The notes below the pieces were generated by a model. The model did not search any database. It was given only the letters and a program-made list of their open reading frames with translations, and had not been told where the DNA came from. DNA of 19,966 nt, taken from NCBI RefSeq assembly GCF_902490045.1, contig NZ_CABUCJ010000041.1, positions 1 to 19,966 of the forward strand, read 5' to 3'. Below are positions 1 through 7,185 of the stretch, piece after piece; the first letter of the stretch is position 1; every line of letters begins with the position of its first letter. The DNA is from an uncultured Anaerotruncus sp. (GTDB taxonomy: Bacteria; Bacillota; Clostridia; Oscillospirales; Ruminococcaceae). The position numbers were made by a program, and so were the translations under genes.

Positions 1-272
1 ATCGCGCACACCGTCGTGAACCCGCCCGCGGCCGCCGCCGCGGCGCCCGAGGCGAGCGTCTCCTTGTGGGAGAAGCCGGGCTCGCGCAGGTGGACGTGCA
101 GGTCGGTGAATCCGGGCGATACCACGCAGTCGGAGGCGTCGAACACCCGCGTGCCCGGCGGTTCCGGGAGTCCCGCCCCGACCGCCGCGATCCGCGTTCC
201 CTCGACGAGCAGGTCGGCCCGTTCCAGCCCGCCCTCCCGGTAGACGCGTCCGTGCTGGATAAGCAGGGCCAT
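1..272 (-). CDS. pyrC: Dihydroorotase, N-terminal part (runs off window)
   Basis: Dihydroorotase catalyses the reversible cyclisation of carbamoyl-aspartate to dihydroorotate, step three of de novo pyrimidine synthesis, in the cytoplasm. The 90 visible codons start at the ATG at 272 and include the amidohydrolase metal-binding segment D-L-H-V-H-L-R-E-P-G at about residues 60-69, where the two His bind zinc, preceded by S-P-G-F-T and followed by a K-E-T-L-x-S-G stretch typical of class I dihydroorotases. The start codon shares its A with the TGA stop of pyrB (TGATG), so the two genes are probably translationally coupled. The catalytic C-terminal part lies outside the window, so completeness cannot be judged. 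Family assignment is firm; an allantoinase or hydantoinase relative is possible by motif alone but unlikely next to pyrB. Confidence 0.93.
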   Translation of the reverse strand, partial: MALLIQHGRVYREGGLERADLLVEGTRIAAVGAGLPEPPGTRVFDASDCVVSPGFTDLHVHLREPGFSHKETLASGAAAAAAGGFTTVCA

Positions 273-1147
273 CAGCTCTCGAGCGCGCGCACCAGCGCGG
301 CCATGCGCACGAAGGCGCCGTTTTCCATCTGCTTGAAGATGCGGCTGCGGCGGCACTCGACCACCTCGTCCGCGACCTCGACCCCCCGGTTGACCGGCGC
401 GGGGTGCATGATGATCGCGCCCTTCTTCATCGAGGCCGCGCGCCTGGACGAAAGCCCGTACTCCCGGTGGTAGCGCGCGGGATCGAAGGGGGTCCCGTCG
501 GGATGCCGTTCCCGCTGCACCCGCAGCATCATGACCACGTCGCTCGTGGCGACCGCCTCGTCGAACGGCTCATAGGGGTAGCGGTCCTCCATGTACTCCT
601 TCGGGCCGCTCATCACGACCTCCATCCCCAGCCGCGTCATGATGTCGAAGTTGGTGTGCGCCACCCGCGAGTGGGCGATGTCCCCCGCGATGACCGCCTT
701 GAGCCCCTCGAAGCCGCCGAACTCCTGCCGGATGGTGAGCAGGTCGAGCAGGCTCTGGGTCGGGTGGCTGCCGGTGCCGTCGCCGCCGTTGAGGATCGCA
801 GCGCGCACATGCCCGACCAGGTCGTTGTAGTACTCGTTCTCGCTGTGGCGGATGACCAGCGCGTTCACGCCGAACGAGTCGAAGGTCTTGACCGTGTCGT
901 AGAAGCTCTCGTTTTTCTGGAGCGACGAGGTCTCCGGGACAAAAGAAATGACCCGCATATTCAGTCTCTCTTCCGCCGTCTGGAAGGAATACTGAGTGCG
1001 GGTCGAATTCTCAAAAAATAAATTGGCAACGATAGCGCCGCTGCAATCGGGAAGCGGGCCTCCGTCCCGGTAATACTGCGCCAGGTCGAGAAGATCATTG
1101 ATTTCCCCAATGGAAAGCTGCTGCAAGTCGAGCAGATGCGTCGCCAT
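272..1147 (-). CDS. pyrB: Aspartate carbamoyltransferase catalytic chain
   Basis: PyrB condenses carbamoyl phosphate with aspartate, the committed step of pyrimidine synthesis. The 291-residue product is slightly shorter than the usual 300-310. Visible motifs are the carbamoyl-phosphate loop F-F-E-N-S-T-R-T at residues 44-51, the flexible-loop Lys near residue 78, H-P-T-Q at 128-131, the S-R-x-A-H segment around 160-164, and H-P-A-P-V-N-R-G at 248-255. After S-T-R-T the usual Arg is Gln (S-T-R-T-Q-Y-S-F), a local variation outside the invariant S-T-R-T. The start is supported by a GGAGGTGGAGG Shine-Dalgarno element at 1157-1167, nine bases upstream. It is first in a pyr operon and overlaps pyrC by one base. 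No regulatory chain gene (pyrI) is seen, so an unregulated Bacillus-type trimer is inferred. Confidence 0.96.
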   Translation of the reverse strand: MATHLLDLQQLSIGEINDLLDLAQYYRDGGPLPDCSGAIVANLFFENSTRTQYSFQTAEERLNMRVISFVPETSSLQKNESFYDTVKTFDSFGVNALVIRHSENEYYNDLVGHVRAAILNGGDGTGSHPTQSLLDLLTIRQEFGGFEGLKAVIAGDIAHSRVAHTNFDIMTRLGMEVVMSGPKEYMEDRYPYEPFDEAVATSDVVMMLRVQRERHPDGTPFDPARYHREYGLSSRRAASMKKGAIIMHPAPVNRGVEVADEVVECRRSRIFKQMENGAFVRMAALVRALES

Positions 1148-1206
1148 ACTCGAAAACCTCCACCTCCGGTCCCCTGCATCCGAAAGGTCCCGGACAAATT
1201 TTTTCT

Positions 1207-1235
1207 ATTATATCATTGGAGCCTCCCCTTCACAA
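1207..1235 (-). promoter_or_regulatory. Promoter of the pyrB-pyrC operon
   Basis: On the minus strand a perfect -10 TATAAT (1207-1212) lies 17 bases from a -35 TTGTGA (1230-1235; four of six match TTGACA). Transcription would start near 1200, leaving a leader of only about 50 bases before pyrB. That is too short for a standard PyrR three-hairpin attenuator. Two TCCGG/CCGGA arms flank the leader near the Shine-Dalgarno element and could form a weak 5-bp stem. Confidence 0.75.
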
Positions 1236-1242
1236 GCCGGAT

Positions 1243-1315
1243 TTATCCACAAACTTTTTCAATTTTTAGACTATTTATTTGTGAGTACACAATAACCAAT
1301 TGAAAATTTTCCACA
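1243..1315 (+). other. Two DnaA-box-like 9-mers in AT-rich intergenic DNA
   Basis: TTATCCACA at 1243-1251 is a perfect match to the strong bacterial DnaA box, and TTTTCCACA at 1307-1315 also fits TTWTNCACA, in the same orientation. Both lie in the AT-rich stretch just upstream of the pyrB promoter. The match is seen directly; any DnaA binding is inference, and short AT-rich motifs can occur by chance. Confidence 0.3.
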
Positions 1316-1332
1316 AATGATGGCATTGCGTC

Positions 1333-1363
1333 AAAGAGCCCCGCCAAAATGGCGGGGCTCTTT
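1333..1363 (-). terminator. Rho-independent terminator after the diguanylate cyclase gene
   Basis: A perfect 13-bp stem (1333-1345 pairing with 1351-1363) with a 5-base loop begins three bases past the TGA stop at 1366. The core is GAGCCCCGCC/GGCGGGGCTC and on the minus strand it ends in a short U run. It separates this gene from the downstream pyr promoter. Confidence 0.85.
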
Positions 1364-1365
1364 CA

Positions 1366-4062
1366 TCAAGTGCATACCGGCTCGGTTTCACAGCAGGTCA
1401 GCAGGAACGCACGCCGCTCCCCCGACCACGCGACCTCCTCCATCCGGGCGGAAAACCGCCGCCCGAGCAGGGGACTGTACACCTCGGCGCCCCCGGGGGA
1501 ACCCTCCAGCAGCACGGGGCATCCCACGCAGGGCTCCGGATTTCCGAACAGGGCCGTGTGGCAACGCTCCCCGACGCGCAGGCCGGGCAGGAGCGCCCGC
1601 GCCCGCTCGTTGGCGTAGAGGATTTCAAAGCTGTCCCGGTCGACGACGAACATCCAGGAATCCTGGTGGTTGAGGACCGCCTCCAAGCTCCCGACCAGCC
1701 GGTTCGCGCGGCTCTGCGCCCGCTTTTTGAGCAGGAAGGCGCTCACGATCTCAGAGACGAAGGTGAGGGTGTCGACCTGCTTCTGCGTCCACAGACGGTT
1801 GCTGCGGCACTCGTCGAAGCCAAGCCCACCATGCAGCTCCGCGCCGTCATGGATGGCGCACTGGAGGACGGAGCACACCCCGCGCCGCTCCATCAGTCCG
1901 CGCGCAGGGCCGGGCAGCAGTGAGGTGTCGCGGCAGTAGAACACGCCCGTCTCGCGGAGCATGTCGAGCTGCCGGGAAAAATCCCCGCACGAGAACGTCT
2001 CGCCGGCTGTCCCGCCGAATTTTTCGCGGACCTCCTCGCGGCACCACTCGAAGGAGTTGCGGAAGCTGCGGCCATCCTCCGAAACCTCAAAGAGGTAGGC
2101 GCGGCAGACGTCGAACTGCCGCCCGACGATCTCGAGGATCAGCGGAATTGCCGCCTCCACATCGGGCGCCCGGTAGAGCACATGGAACACATATTCCGCG
2201 AGCCGGTCGTCCATGACGCCGGCGTTGCGGTCGGAGTCGATCGGCGCGCCGGTCCGCGGCGCCAGCCGCACGACGCTCGTCCGGCTCCTGACGGACGCCT
2301 CAGAATGGAAGGCATAACCGTTCTTTCCCCGTTCCTTCGCCCGGTAGAGCGCCCTGTCCGCGTTGCAGAAAAGGGTGCTGTAATCCGCGCCGTCCTGGGG
2401 ATAGAGCGCGATCCCGACGCTGCAGGAGAGATTCTTTCCCGCCGCTTCCTTCCGGCTCAGGTCGCTGAAGACCTTCAGGATGTCCTCCGCCTTGCGCGAG
2501 ACGATCCCGGCGTCGCGGATGCCGCGCATCAGCACGCAGAACTCGTCGCCGCCCACCCGGCCGACCACGTCGCCCGCGCGGAACATCTTCTTGAGGGCGC
2601 TGGCCGCGTCGGAAAGCATCGCGTCGCCGCTCAGGTGCCCGTAGAGGTCGTTGACGAGCTTGAAATTGTCCACGTCGATGATCATCAGGGCGGAACTCGT
2701 CTCCCCCGCGTCCTCCGCGAGGTACTTTTCCACCAGCGTCTGGGTCGTGCCCTTGTTGTAGAGTCCCGTCAGCGCGTCCCGCTCCGCCTTCTCCTGGAGC
2801 TTCTGTGTCCTGCGCTTCTCCCGGTCGATATCGATGATCACCCCGACCGCCTTTGCGGGGCGGCCGTTCTCGTCCACCTGGAGGGTGGCGCGCACCCGGC
2901 ACCAGATATATTTCCCCGCCGCGTCCGCAATGCGGAATTCCGCCTCGCTGTAGGGGGTCCCCTCCCGGACGCCGCGCACCAGCAGGCAGAACCGCTCGGT
3001 GTCGTCCGGATGCAGGTGGGAGCCTCCGGCGATCGCGGCGCTCGCATTTTCTCTCAGCGCATCGTAGCCGAATTTCTTGCGGTAGTTGGAGGAACAGTTG
3101 AGGTAGTCCCGTCCGATGTCCCATTCAAAAATGATGTCCGTCGTCTGGTCCATGATGATCCGGTGCCGCTCGAGGCTCAGGCGCAGCTCCTCCTGCGCCT
3201 TCTTGGTGCGGGTGGTGTCGATGAGGATACAGTAAAACCACTTCTGGCCGCGCTCGTTTTCCACAAGCTGGCCCCGGTCGAGCACCCACACCAGCCGCCC
3301 GTCCTTGCAACGAACCCGGTATTCGATCTCCTTGGTGTTGCTCTTTGCAAGCTGCCGGAGCGCCGTCTCCCAGATGCCGCGCAGATCCTTTTCATAGATC
3401 ATCTCGGTGAAATTGCTGTGGAACCGGGATTCCAGTTCCTCCGCCGTATAACCGAACATCGAGAGAAACCCCTCGCTGTACTGGATCAGCTTGAGGGTCT
3501 CGCCGTACTCGCAGCAGATGACGCCGCCGGGAATATTGTTGGTCAGCGCGTTGAGGTCGCGGTTCATCTCCTCCAGCTCGGCGGTGCGCTCGTTGAGCAT
3601 CCGGCGCAGGCAACCGGTCCCCTCCTCCGAGACGGTGTGCGGGAAAAATTCCCCCTCGAGCTGTTCACTGCTCGGCGTGGACAGGTGCAGCTGGCGCAGC
3701 TTCATGCCGTCCGCCTCCCGGCGGCAGAGGCAGGACACCCGCAAAAGCAGGTCGGGCTGCCCGGCGGGCATATCCTTTTCCCGCAGGCAGATTTCCCCCG
3801 TGACAAGGCAGAGCTCCCCCGAAAGAGCGGCGGCCTCGTAGCCGTCCCTCTCGAGGGAAAAAGAGCCGTGGAACACGCGCTTCTCCATCTCCAGCATCCT
3901 GCGCGCCTCGAGGATGCCGCGGCAGCCGTCCTGGCGGCCGGTGCCGATCCACTCCACGTCATCCGCCATCCGCGCGAGCACGCCGTCCAGATCGCGTTCC
4001 GTAAAGTACATCCTCGAAAGGAGGGCGACAAAACGCAGGGAATCCTGTTCCAGCTGGTTCAT
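1366..4062 (-). CDS. Multi-domain sensory diguanylate cyclase (NTF2-like/PAS/PAS/GGDEF/GAF/PAS)
   Basis: This 898-residue protein should make cyclic di-GMP from two GTP in response to several signals. Reading by eye gives: an NTF2/SnoaL-like segment (about 1-130, with D-D-V-x-W-I-G-T-G); a short coiled linker; PAS (about 168-288); PAS with PAC (about 298-418); GGDEF (about 425-585); GAF (about 625-780); and a terminal PAS-like domain (about 795-895). The active-site G-G-D-E-F is intact at 504-508, and R-A-G-D at 495-498 is the expected inhibitory RxxD site five residues upstream, so the enzyme is probably active and product-inhibited. No EAL domain and no membrane segments or signal peptide are evident, suggesting a cytosolic sensor. 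The last PAS carries a Cys cluster at 834, 845 and 848. Placing GGDEF in the middle is unusual. The ATG at 4062 has an AAGGAG element only about three bases away. The gene is monocistronic. Confidence 0.9.
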   Translation of the reverse strand: MNQLEQDSLRFVALLSRMYFTERDLDGVLARMADDVEWIGTGRQDGCRGILEARRMLEMEKRVFHGSFSLERDGYEAAALSGELCLVTGEICLREKDMPAGQPDLLLRVSCLCRREADGMKLRQLHLSTPSSEQLEGEFFPHTVSEEGTGCLRRMLNERTAELEEMNRDLNALTNNIPGGVICCEYGETLKLIQYSEGFLSMFGYTAEELESRFHSNFTEMIYEKDLRGIWETALRQLAKSNTKEIEYRVRCKDGRLVWVLDRGQLVENERGQKWFYCILIDTTRTKKAQEELRLSLERHRIIMDQTTDIIFEWDIGRDYLNCSSNYRKKFGYDALRENASAAIAGGSHLHPDDTERFCLLVRGVREGTPYSEAEFRIADAAGKYIWCRVRATLQVDENGRPAKAVGVIIDIDREKRRTQKLQEKAERDALTGLYNKGTTQTLVEKYLAEDAGETSSALMIIDVDNFKLVNDLYGHLSGDAMLSDAASALKKMFRAGDVVGRVGGDEFCVLMRGIRDAGIVSRKAEDILKVFSDLSRKEAAGKNLSCSVGIALYPQDGADYSTLFCNADRALYRAKERGKNGYAFHSEASVRSRTSVVRLAPRTGAPIDSDRNAGVMDDRLAEYVFHVLYRAPDVEAAIPLILEIVGRQFDVCRAYLFEVSEDGRSFRNSFEWCREEVREKFGGTAGETFSCGDFSRQLDMLRETGVFYCRDTSLLPGPARGLMERRGVCSVLQCAIHDGAELHGGLGFDECRSNRLWTQKQVDTLTFVSEIVSAFLLKKRAQSRANRLVGSLEAVLNHQDSWMFVVDRDSFEILYANERARALLPGLRVGERCHTALFGNPEPCVGCPVLLEGSPGGAEVYSPLLGRRFSARMEEVAWSGERRAFLLTCCETEPVCT

Positions 4063-4121
4063 GCGCTCCTTCTTTCCGGCCCTGCCGCGGGCCTGTGATC
4101 GTTCTGTGATTTATAATCATT

Positions 4122-4150
4122 ATTTTATCCCATATTTTTCTAAAATACAA
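4122..4150 (-). promoter_or_regulatory. Putative promoter of the diguanylate cyclase gene
   Basis: On the minus strand a TAAAAT -10 (4122-4127) lies 17 bases from a TTGTAT -35 (4145-4150; weak, three of six). It sits in the short AT-rich gap between the upstream operon terminator and the gene. A GGCCC/GGGCC 5-bp hairpin at 4078-4093 lies in the leader just before the ribosome-binding site. Confidence 0.5.
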
Positions 4151-4228
4151 GTGGATTTACGATACAGTTCCCACAGAAGTCCGCAAAGAAAATCTAAGAT
4201 TTCCGGCGTTTTTGCCCCGGACGGTCAC

Positions 4229-4261
4229 AAAAAGCCTCCCGGCCTGTCCGGGAGGCTTTTT
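4229..4261 (-). terminator. Strong rho-independent terminator of the sugar operon
   Basis: A perfect 14-bp stem, AAAAAGCCTCCCGG (4229-4242) pairing with CCGGGAGGCTTTTT (4248-4261) around a 5-base loop, starts 23 bases past the stop of the last operon gene. On the minus strand it ends in a U5 run, and the symmetrical A/T flanks make it potentially bidirectional. Confidence 0.9.
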
Positions 4262-4284
4262 CCATCCTATTCTGTTTTTCTCCC

Positions 4285-5325
4285 TTACTTAATGAGTGTG
4301 CGCAGTCCCGACCGGCTGCTTTCCACCGCCGCAAAAACGACCTTCATCGCATGCAGGACCTCTTCCCCCGGAATCGCAGGAGCTTTCCCACGCAGGATTC
4401 CGTCGACAAACAGGTCGATCACGCCGGACCCAAGCTGTCGGTCATTTGTCTGAATCGCATCGATATTATACAGAATCCGTTCCCCGTTTCTCCGCTCAAT
4501 CACAAGAGAATATTCCGGATCCTCATAGAGGTGCATCACACCCCCGTCCCCATAAAGGGTCACCGAATTGTCCTCCCGGCCATAGTGTGTCCAGCTTGTG
4601 GTCAGCGTGCCTGCCGCGCCGTCTTCCAGCTCCAGGATGCACAGCGCGTTGTCTTCCACCGGGATCGGATTGCCGGCCGCATCGCGCTTGTCACGCGTGC
4701 CGAACCACGACTGGACGGCCGTGACCCGTCGGTTTGTCAGAAACTGGATCAGATCGATTTTGTGGATCCCAAGGTCGGCGGTTACGCCTAAAAACGCCCG
4801 CTCTTTGGAAAAGAACCATGAACCCGCGCCGTCAACTGACCACCGCTCGGGGCCCGCATGCCCAAAAGAGGTCCTGAAGGTGAGCAGTTTCCCGATCGCG
4901 CCCTCTTTAATCATCTCACGCGCCTGCAAATGGGTCTTTGTAAGGCGCTGGTTGTGCCCGATCATCAGGGATTTCCCCGTGCGGCGAGAGGTCCTTACCA
5001 TCGCCTCGCAATCCTCAAGCGTCGTCGCCATCGGCTTTTCACAAAGCACGTGTTTCCCGGCTTCCATCGCCTCAATCGAAATACGCGCGTGGAAATCGTT
5101 GGCGGTGAGCACGCTCACCGCGTCGATGTCCGGATCGGCCAGCAGCGCATGGTAGTCCGCATATGCCTTTCCGCCATATTCCCGGGCCAACTCCTCCGCG
5201 CGCCCGCGATTCAGGTCATAATAACCCGCAAGCACCGCGTTCGGGTTTGCCGCATATTCCGGCAGGTGTCTCATCTGCGCGATCTTTCCGCAGCCGATGA
5301 TCCCAACCCCAATCCGTCTGTTCAT
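4285..5325 (-). CDS. Gfo/Idh/MocA-family oxidoreductase 3
   Basis: A cytosolic NAD(P)-dependent sugar or polyol dehydrogenase of 346 residues; the substrate is not identifiable. The N-terminal Rossmann fold shows G-I-I-G-C-G-K-I-A at about 8-16, the catalytic C-E-K-P at 95-98 holds the expected Lys, and A-D-L-G-I-H-K-I-D (183-191) supplies the Asp/His pair of the C-terminal domain. The start is placed at 5325, where GGGGGGA precedes the ATG by about seven bases; an in-frame ATG at 5340 adds five residues but its GGAGGGAG element is about 17 bases away. The gene is last in the operon, separated from dhaL by a terminator-like hairpin, so it may be expressed at a lower level. No promoter was recognised in the gap. 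It retains all canonical residues, as does oxidoreductase 1, so both are expected to be catalytically active. Confidence 0.88.
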   Translation of the reverse strand: MNRRIGVGIIGCGKIAQMRHLPEYAANPNAVLAGYYDLNRGRAEELAREYGGKAYADYHALLADPDIDAVSVLTANDFHARISIEAMEAGKHVLCEKPMATTLEDCEAMVRTSRRTGKSLMIGHNQRLTKTHLQAREMIKEGAIGKLLTFRTSFGHAGPERWSVDGAGSWFFSKERAFLGVTADLGIHKIDLIQFLTNRRVTAVQSWFGTRDKRDAAGNPIPVEDNALCILELEDGAAGTLTTSWTHYGREDNSVTLYGDGGVMHLYEDPEYSLVIERRNGERILYNIDAIQTNDRQLGSGVIDLFVDGILRGKAPAIPGEEVLHAMKVVFAAVESSRSGLRTLIK

Positions 5326-5404
5326 CCCAAATCCCCCCATTTAACCGCCGTGGGCTTTCTCCCTCCGGCAGGATCGCATCGTTCCGTTCATCGGCCAGCG
5401 GCCG

Positions 5405-5428
5405 AAAAAGCCGCCGCAGCGCGGCGGC
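5405..5428 (-). terminator. Terminator-like hairpin between dhaL and oxidoreductase 3
   Basis: On the minus strand GCCGCCGC and GCGGCGGC form an 8-bp all-GC stem (5410-5417 with 5421-5428) around a 3-base loop, followed directly by U5 (5405-5409). It starts 10 bases past the dhaL stop. This fits an intrinsic terminator or partial read-through attenuator inside the operon, since no clear promoter follows. Confidence 0.6.
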
Positions 5429-5438
5429 GCGCCCGTCC

Positions 5439-6062
5439 TCACAGGCGATCGGCGTAACGGCTCAGCCCTTCAAAGAGGAGCCGGCCCGCGGCGGATCCCC
5501 CGTCGAGCAGGCCGATGCCCTTTTCCCCGTAGTAGACCGCGCGGCCGTGAACCGGACGCATCCCGCGGGTGCGTTCAGAACCCTCGGCGGCGGCCTTCGC
5601 CGCCGCGCAAAACGCCTCTGCGGGGGATTCCCCGGCATGGGCGAGAATCGCTTCAGCCGCGGGATACAGCGCGTCCACAATCGTTTTCTCTCCCGGCTTG
5701 GATTTTGCTTTTTCCATAATTGCCTGCACGCCCGCGAAAACGGCCTCCGCCACTTCCGGCATCGAGGCTTTCGTCCGCCCCTTCAACGCCTTCGCCATTC
5801 CCATCAGGCCGAACGCGGTGATCGTCCCCAGCGTGGAGGGGGCGGCCTCGTTAAACGCCGAAGCGCATTTCACAAGCAGCCTGCCGAGGTCTTCCTCCTG
5901 CGCGCCGGCCAGGCAGGCCGCCGCCGCGCGGTAGCCCTCGTCCATCGAGATGCCGAGATCCCCGTCCCCATTTTGCTGGTCGAGCCCGATGAGGTAGTCC
6001 CGGTTTTCGCGCATGACCTCGCTCACGCAGGCCATCGCCCCATAAAGCGTCTTCGCATCCAT
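5439..6062 (-). CDS. dhaL: Dihydroxyacetone kinase ADP-binding subunit DhaL-like
   Basis: DhaL carries the nucleotide (ADP/ATP) and passes phosphate to the ketose held on DhaK. The 207-residue length fits the family (about 210). The Mg-nucleotide loop is clear: L-D-Q-Q-N-G-D-G-D-L-G at 27-37, with D28, D33 and D35 corresponding to the three Asp ligands of E. coli DhaL. G-E-K-T-I-V-D-A-L-Y-P (about 124-134) and the C-terminal H-G-R-A-x-Y-x-G-E-K-x-I-G-x-x-D-G-G-S segment are also conserved. A GGAGGG element precedes the ATG at 6062, and the start is 12 bases after the dhaK stop, so the pair is coupled. No DhaM (PTS phosphotransfer subunit) is in the window, so direct ATP use or a DhaM encoded elsewhere are both possible. 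The substrate could be a ketose other than dihydroxyacetone. Confidence 0.9.
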   Translation of the reverse strand: MDAKTLYGAMACVSEVMRENRDYLIGLDQQNGDGDLGISMDEGYRAAAACLAGAQEEDLGRLLVKCASAFNEAAPSTLGTITAFGLMGMAKALKGRTKASMPEVAEAVFAGVQAIMEKAKSKPGEKTIVDALYPAAEAILAHAGESPAEAFCAAAKAAAEGSERTRGMRPVHGRAVYYGEKGIGLLDGGSAAGRLLFEGLSRYADRL

Positions 6063-6074
6063 GGCAGTCCCTCC

Positions 6075-7082
6075 TCATCTGTTGGAATTGGTATAAAAAG
6101 GAGTGGAGGCGGGCGCACGCAGCAGCTCCTTCAGCCCCGCGTCCAGCTTGAAGACCGTGATCGACAGCCCCGCCATCTCCATCGAAGTCGCAAATTCCCC
6201 AATGTGCGGCATATAGGAAGAAACGCCCATCTCCTCAAGAAGCCGGTATAGGCCCCGATAGACGATCAGCTGCTCCTCCAGCGGGGTGGCGCCGAGGCCG
6301 TTCACCATCACCGACACCTCATCCCCGCGGGAGAGCGGCAGGTCCGCCGTGATCTTCTCCAGCGCCGTCCGCGCCACCTCGTCGGCGGTCATCATGCGGC
6401 GCGCCTCGATCCCCGGTTCCCCGTGGATGCCCATGCCGACCTCGATCTCGTCCTCCGCGATCGTGAAGGTCGGGCGGCCGACCTCGGGCGGAACGCAGGG
6501 GGACGTCGCAAACCCGATCGTACGGATGCCGTCCAGCGCCCTGTTCGTCCAGCCGGCAACCTCATCGAGCGTCATTCCGCGTTCGGCCGCCGCGCCCGCG
6601 ATCTTGAAGGCGTAGACCATCCCCGCTACCCCGCGCCGCCTGTCCGCCTCCGGCTTCGGGCTGGAGGCGACATCGTCCCGCACCCGGATCTGCTTCGTCC
6701 GGATCCCGTCCAGTTCCGTCAGCTCGCATGCCATGTCGAAATTCATATTGTCACCGCCGTAGTTCCCGTAGAGGCAGAGCACCCCGCCGCCGTGGTCGCA
6801 GGCCCTTATCATCTCCGCCATCCGCTGCGCGGAGGGGGAGGCAAAGACATTCCCGACCGCGCAGCCGTCGAGCATCCCCCGCCCCACATAGCCGAGGAAG
6901 ACCGGCAGATGCCCGCTCCCCCCGGCTGTAACGACGCCGACCTTCCCCTCTTCCACCGGCTGATTGGTCAGCAGCACCCGCCGGTCGCCGTTCAGGAAGG
7001 TTACCCGGTCTCCATAAGCGCAGAGGATTCCCTCCATCGTCTCATCCACAAAATCCTCCGGCCGGTTGATGATCTTTTTCAT
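6075..7082 (-). CDS. dhaK: Dihydroxyacetone kinase substrate subunit DhaK-like
   Basis: DhaK binds the short ketose covalently as a hemiaminal through a His and presents it for phosphorylation by DhaL. The 335-residue product shows the DAK1 hallmarks: G-G-S-G-H at 54-58, N-Y-G-G-D-N-M-N-F-D at 107-116 (D111 matches the catalytic Asp109 of E. coli) and G-M-G-I-H-G-E-P-G at 216-224, where H220 matches the covalent His218. The loop after H58 reads L-P-V-F-L-G-Y-V-G rather than the usual E-P-A-H-A-G; this touches the substrate pocket and suggests a substrate other than dihydroxyacetone, perhaps a tetrulose such as erythrulose (inference from related erythrulose kinases). AGGAGG lies nine bases before the ATG at 7082. 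The downstream dhaL gene follows at 12 bases. Confidence 0.88.
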   Translation of the reverse strand: MKKIINRPEDFVDETMEGILCAYGDRVTFLNGDRRVLLTNQPVEEGKVGVVTAGGSGHLPVFLGYVGRGMLDGCAVGNVFASPSAQRMAEMIRACDHGGGVLCLYGNYGGDNMNFDMACELTELDGIRTKQIRVRDDVASSPKPEADRRRGVAGMVYAFKIAGAAAERGMTLDEVAGWTNRALDGIRTIGFATSPCVPPEVGRPTFTIAEDEIEVGMGIHGEPGIEARRMMTADEVARTALEKITADLPLSRGDEVSVMVNGLGATPLEEQLIVYRGLYRLLEEMGVSSYMPHIGEFATSMEMAGLSITVFKLDAGLKELLRAPASTPFYTNSNR

Positions 7083-7100
7083 TGCGCCATTCCTCCTGTC

Positions 7101-7169
7101 CCGCCCTCCGGGCGGCCAGATTACAAGCTGCTCCGGGCGTCTCCCGGGCGCGCCGGCAGTAAACGCGCC
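7101..7169 (-). other. GC-rich hairpins in the leader of dhaK
   Basis: The 103-base gap between oxidoreductase 2 and dhaK holds several short inverted repeats: CCGCCC/GGGCGG (7101-7115, 3-base loop) right next to the dhaK ribosome-binding site, CCGGG/CCCGG (7133-7147), and GGCGCG/CGCGCC (7147-7152 with 7164-7169). None has a following U run, so they are more likely mRNA-processing, stability or translation-tuning structures than terminators. Confidence 0.4.
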
Positions 7170-7185
7170 TTCCGCTTATGGGCGC

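Noticed and set aside
1148..1206. PyrR-type attenuator in the pyrB leader
   Set aside because: The leader from the predicted start is only about 50 bases and contains at most one weak 5-bp stem, not the antiterminator/anti-antiterminator/terminator set.
2182..4098. 638-codon open frame on the plus strand
   Set aside because: It is antisense to the diguanylate cyclase, has no recognisable domain and reflects GC-rich third positions of the real gene.
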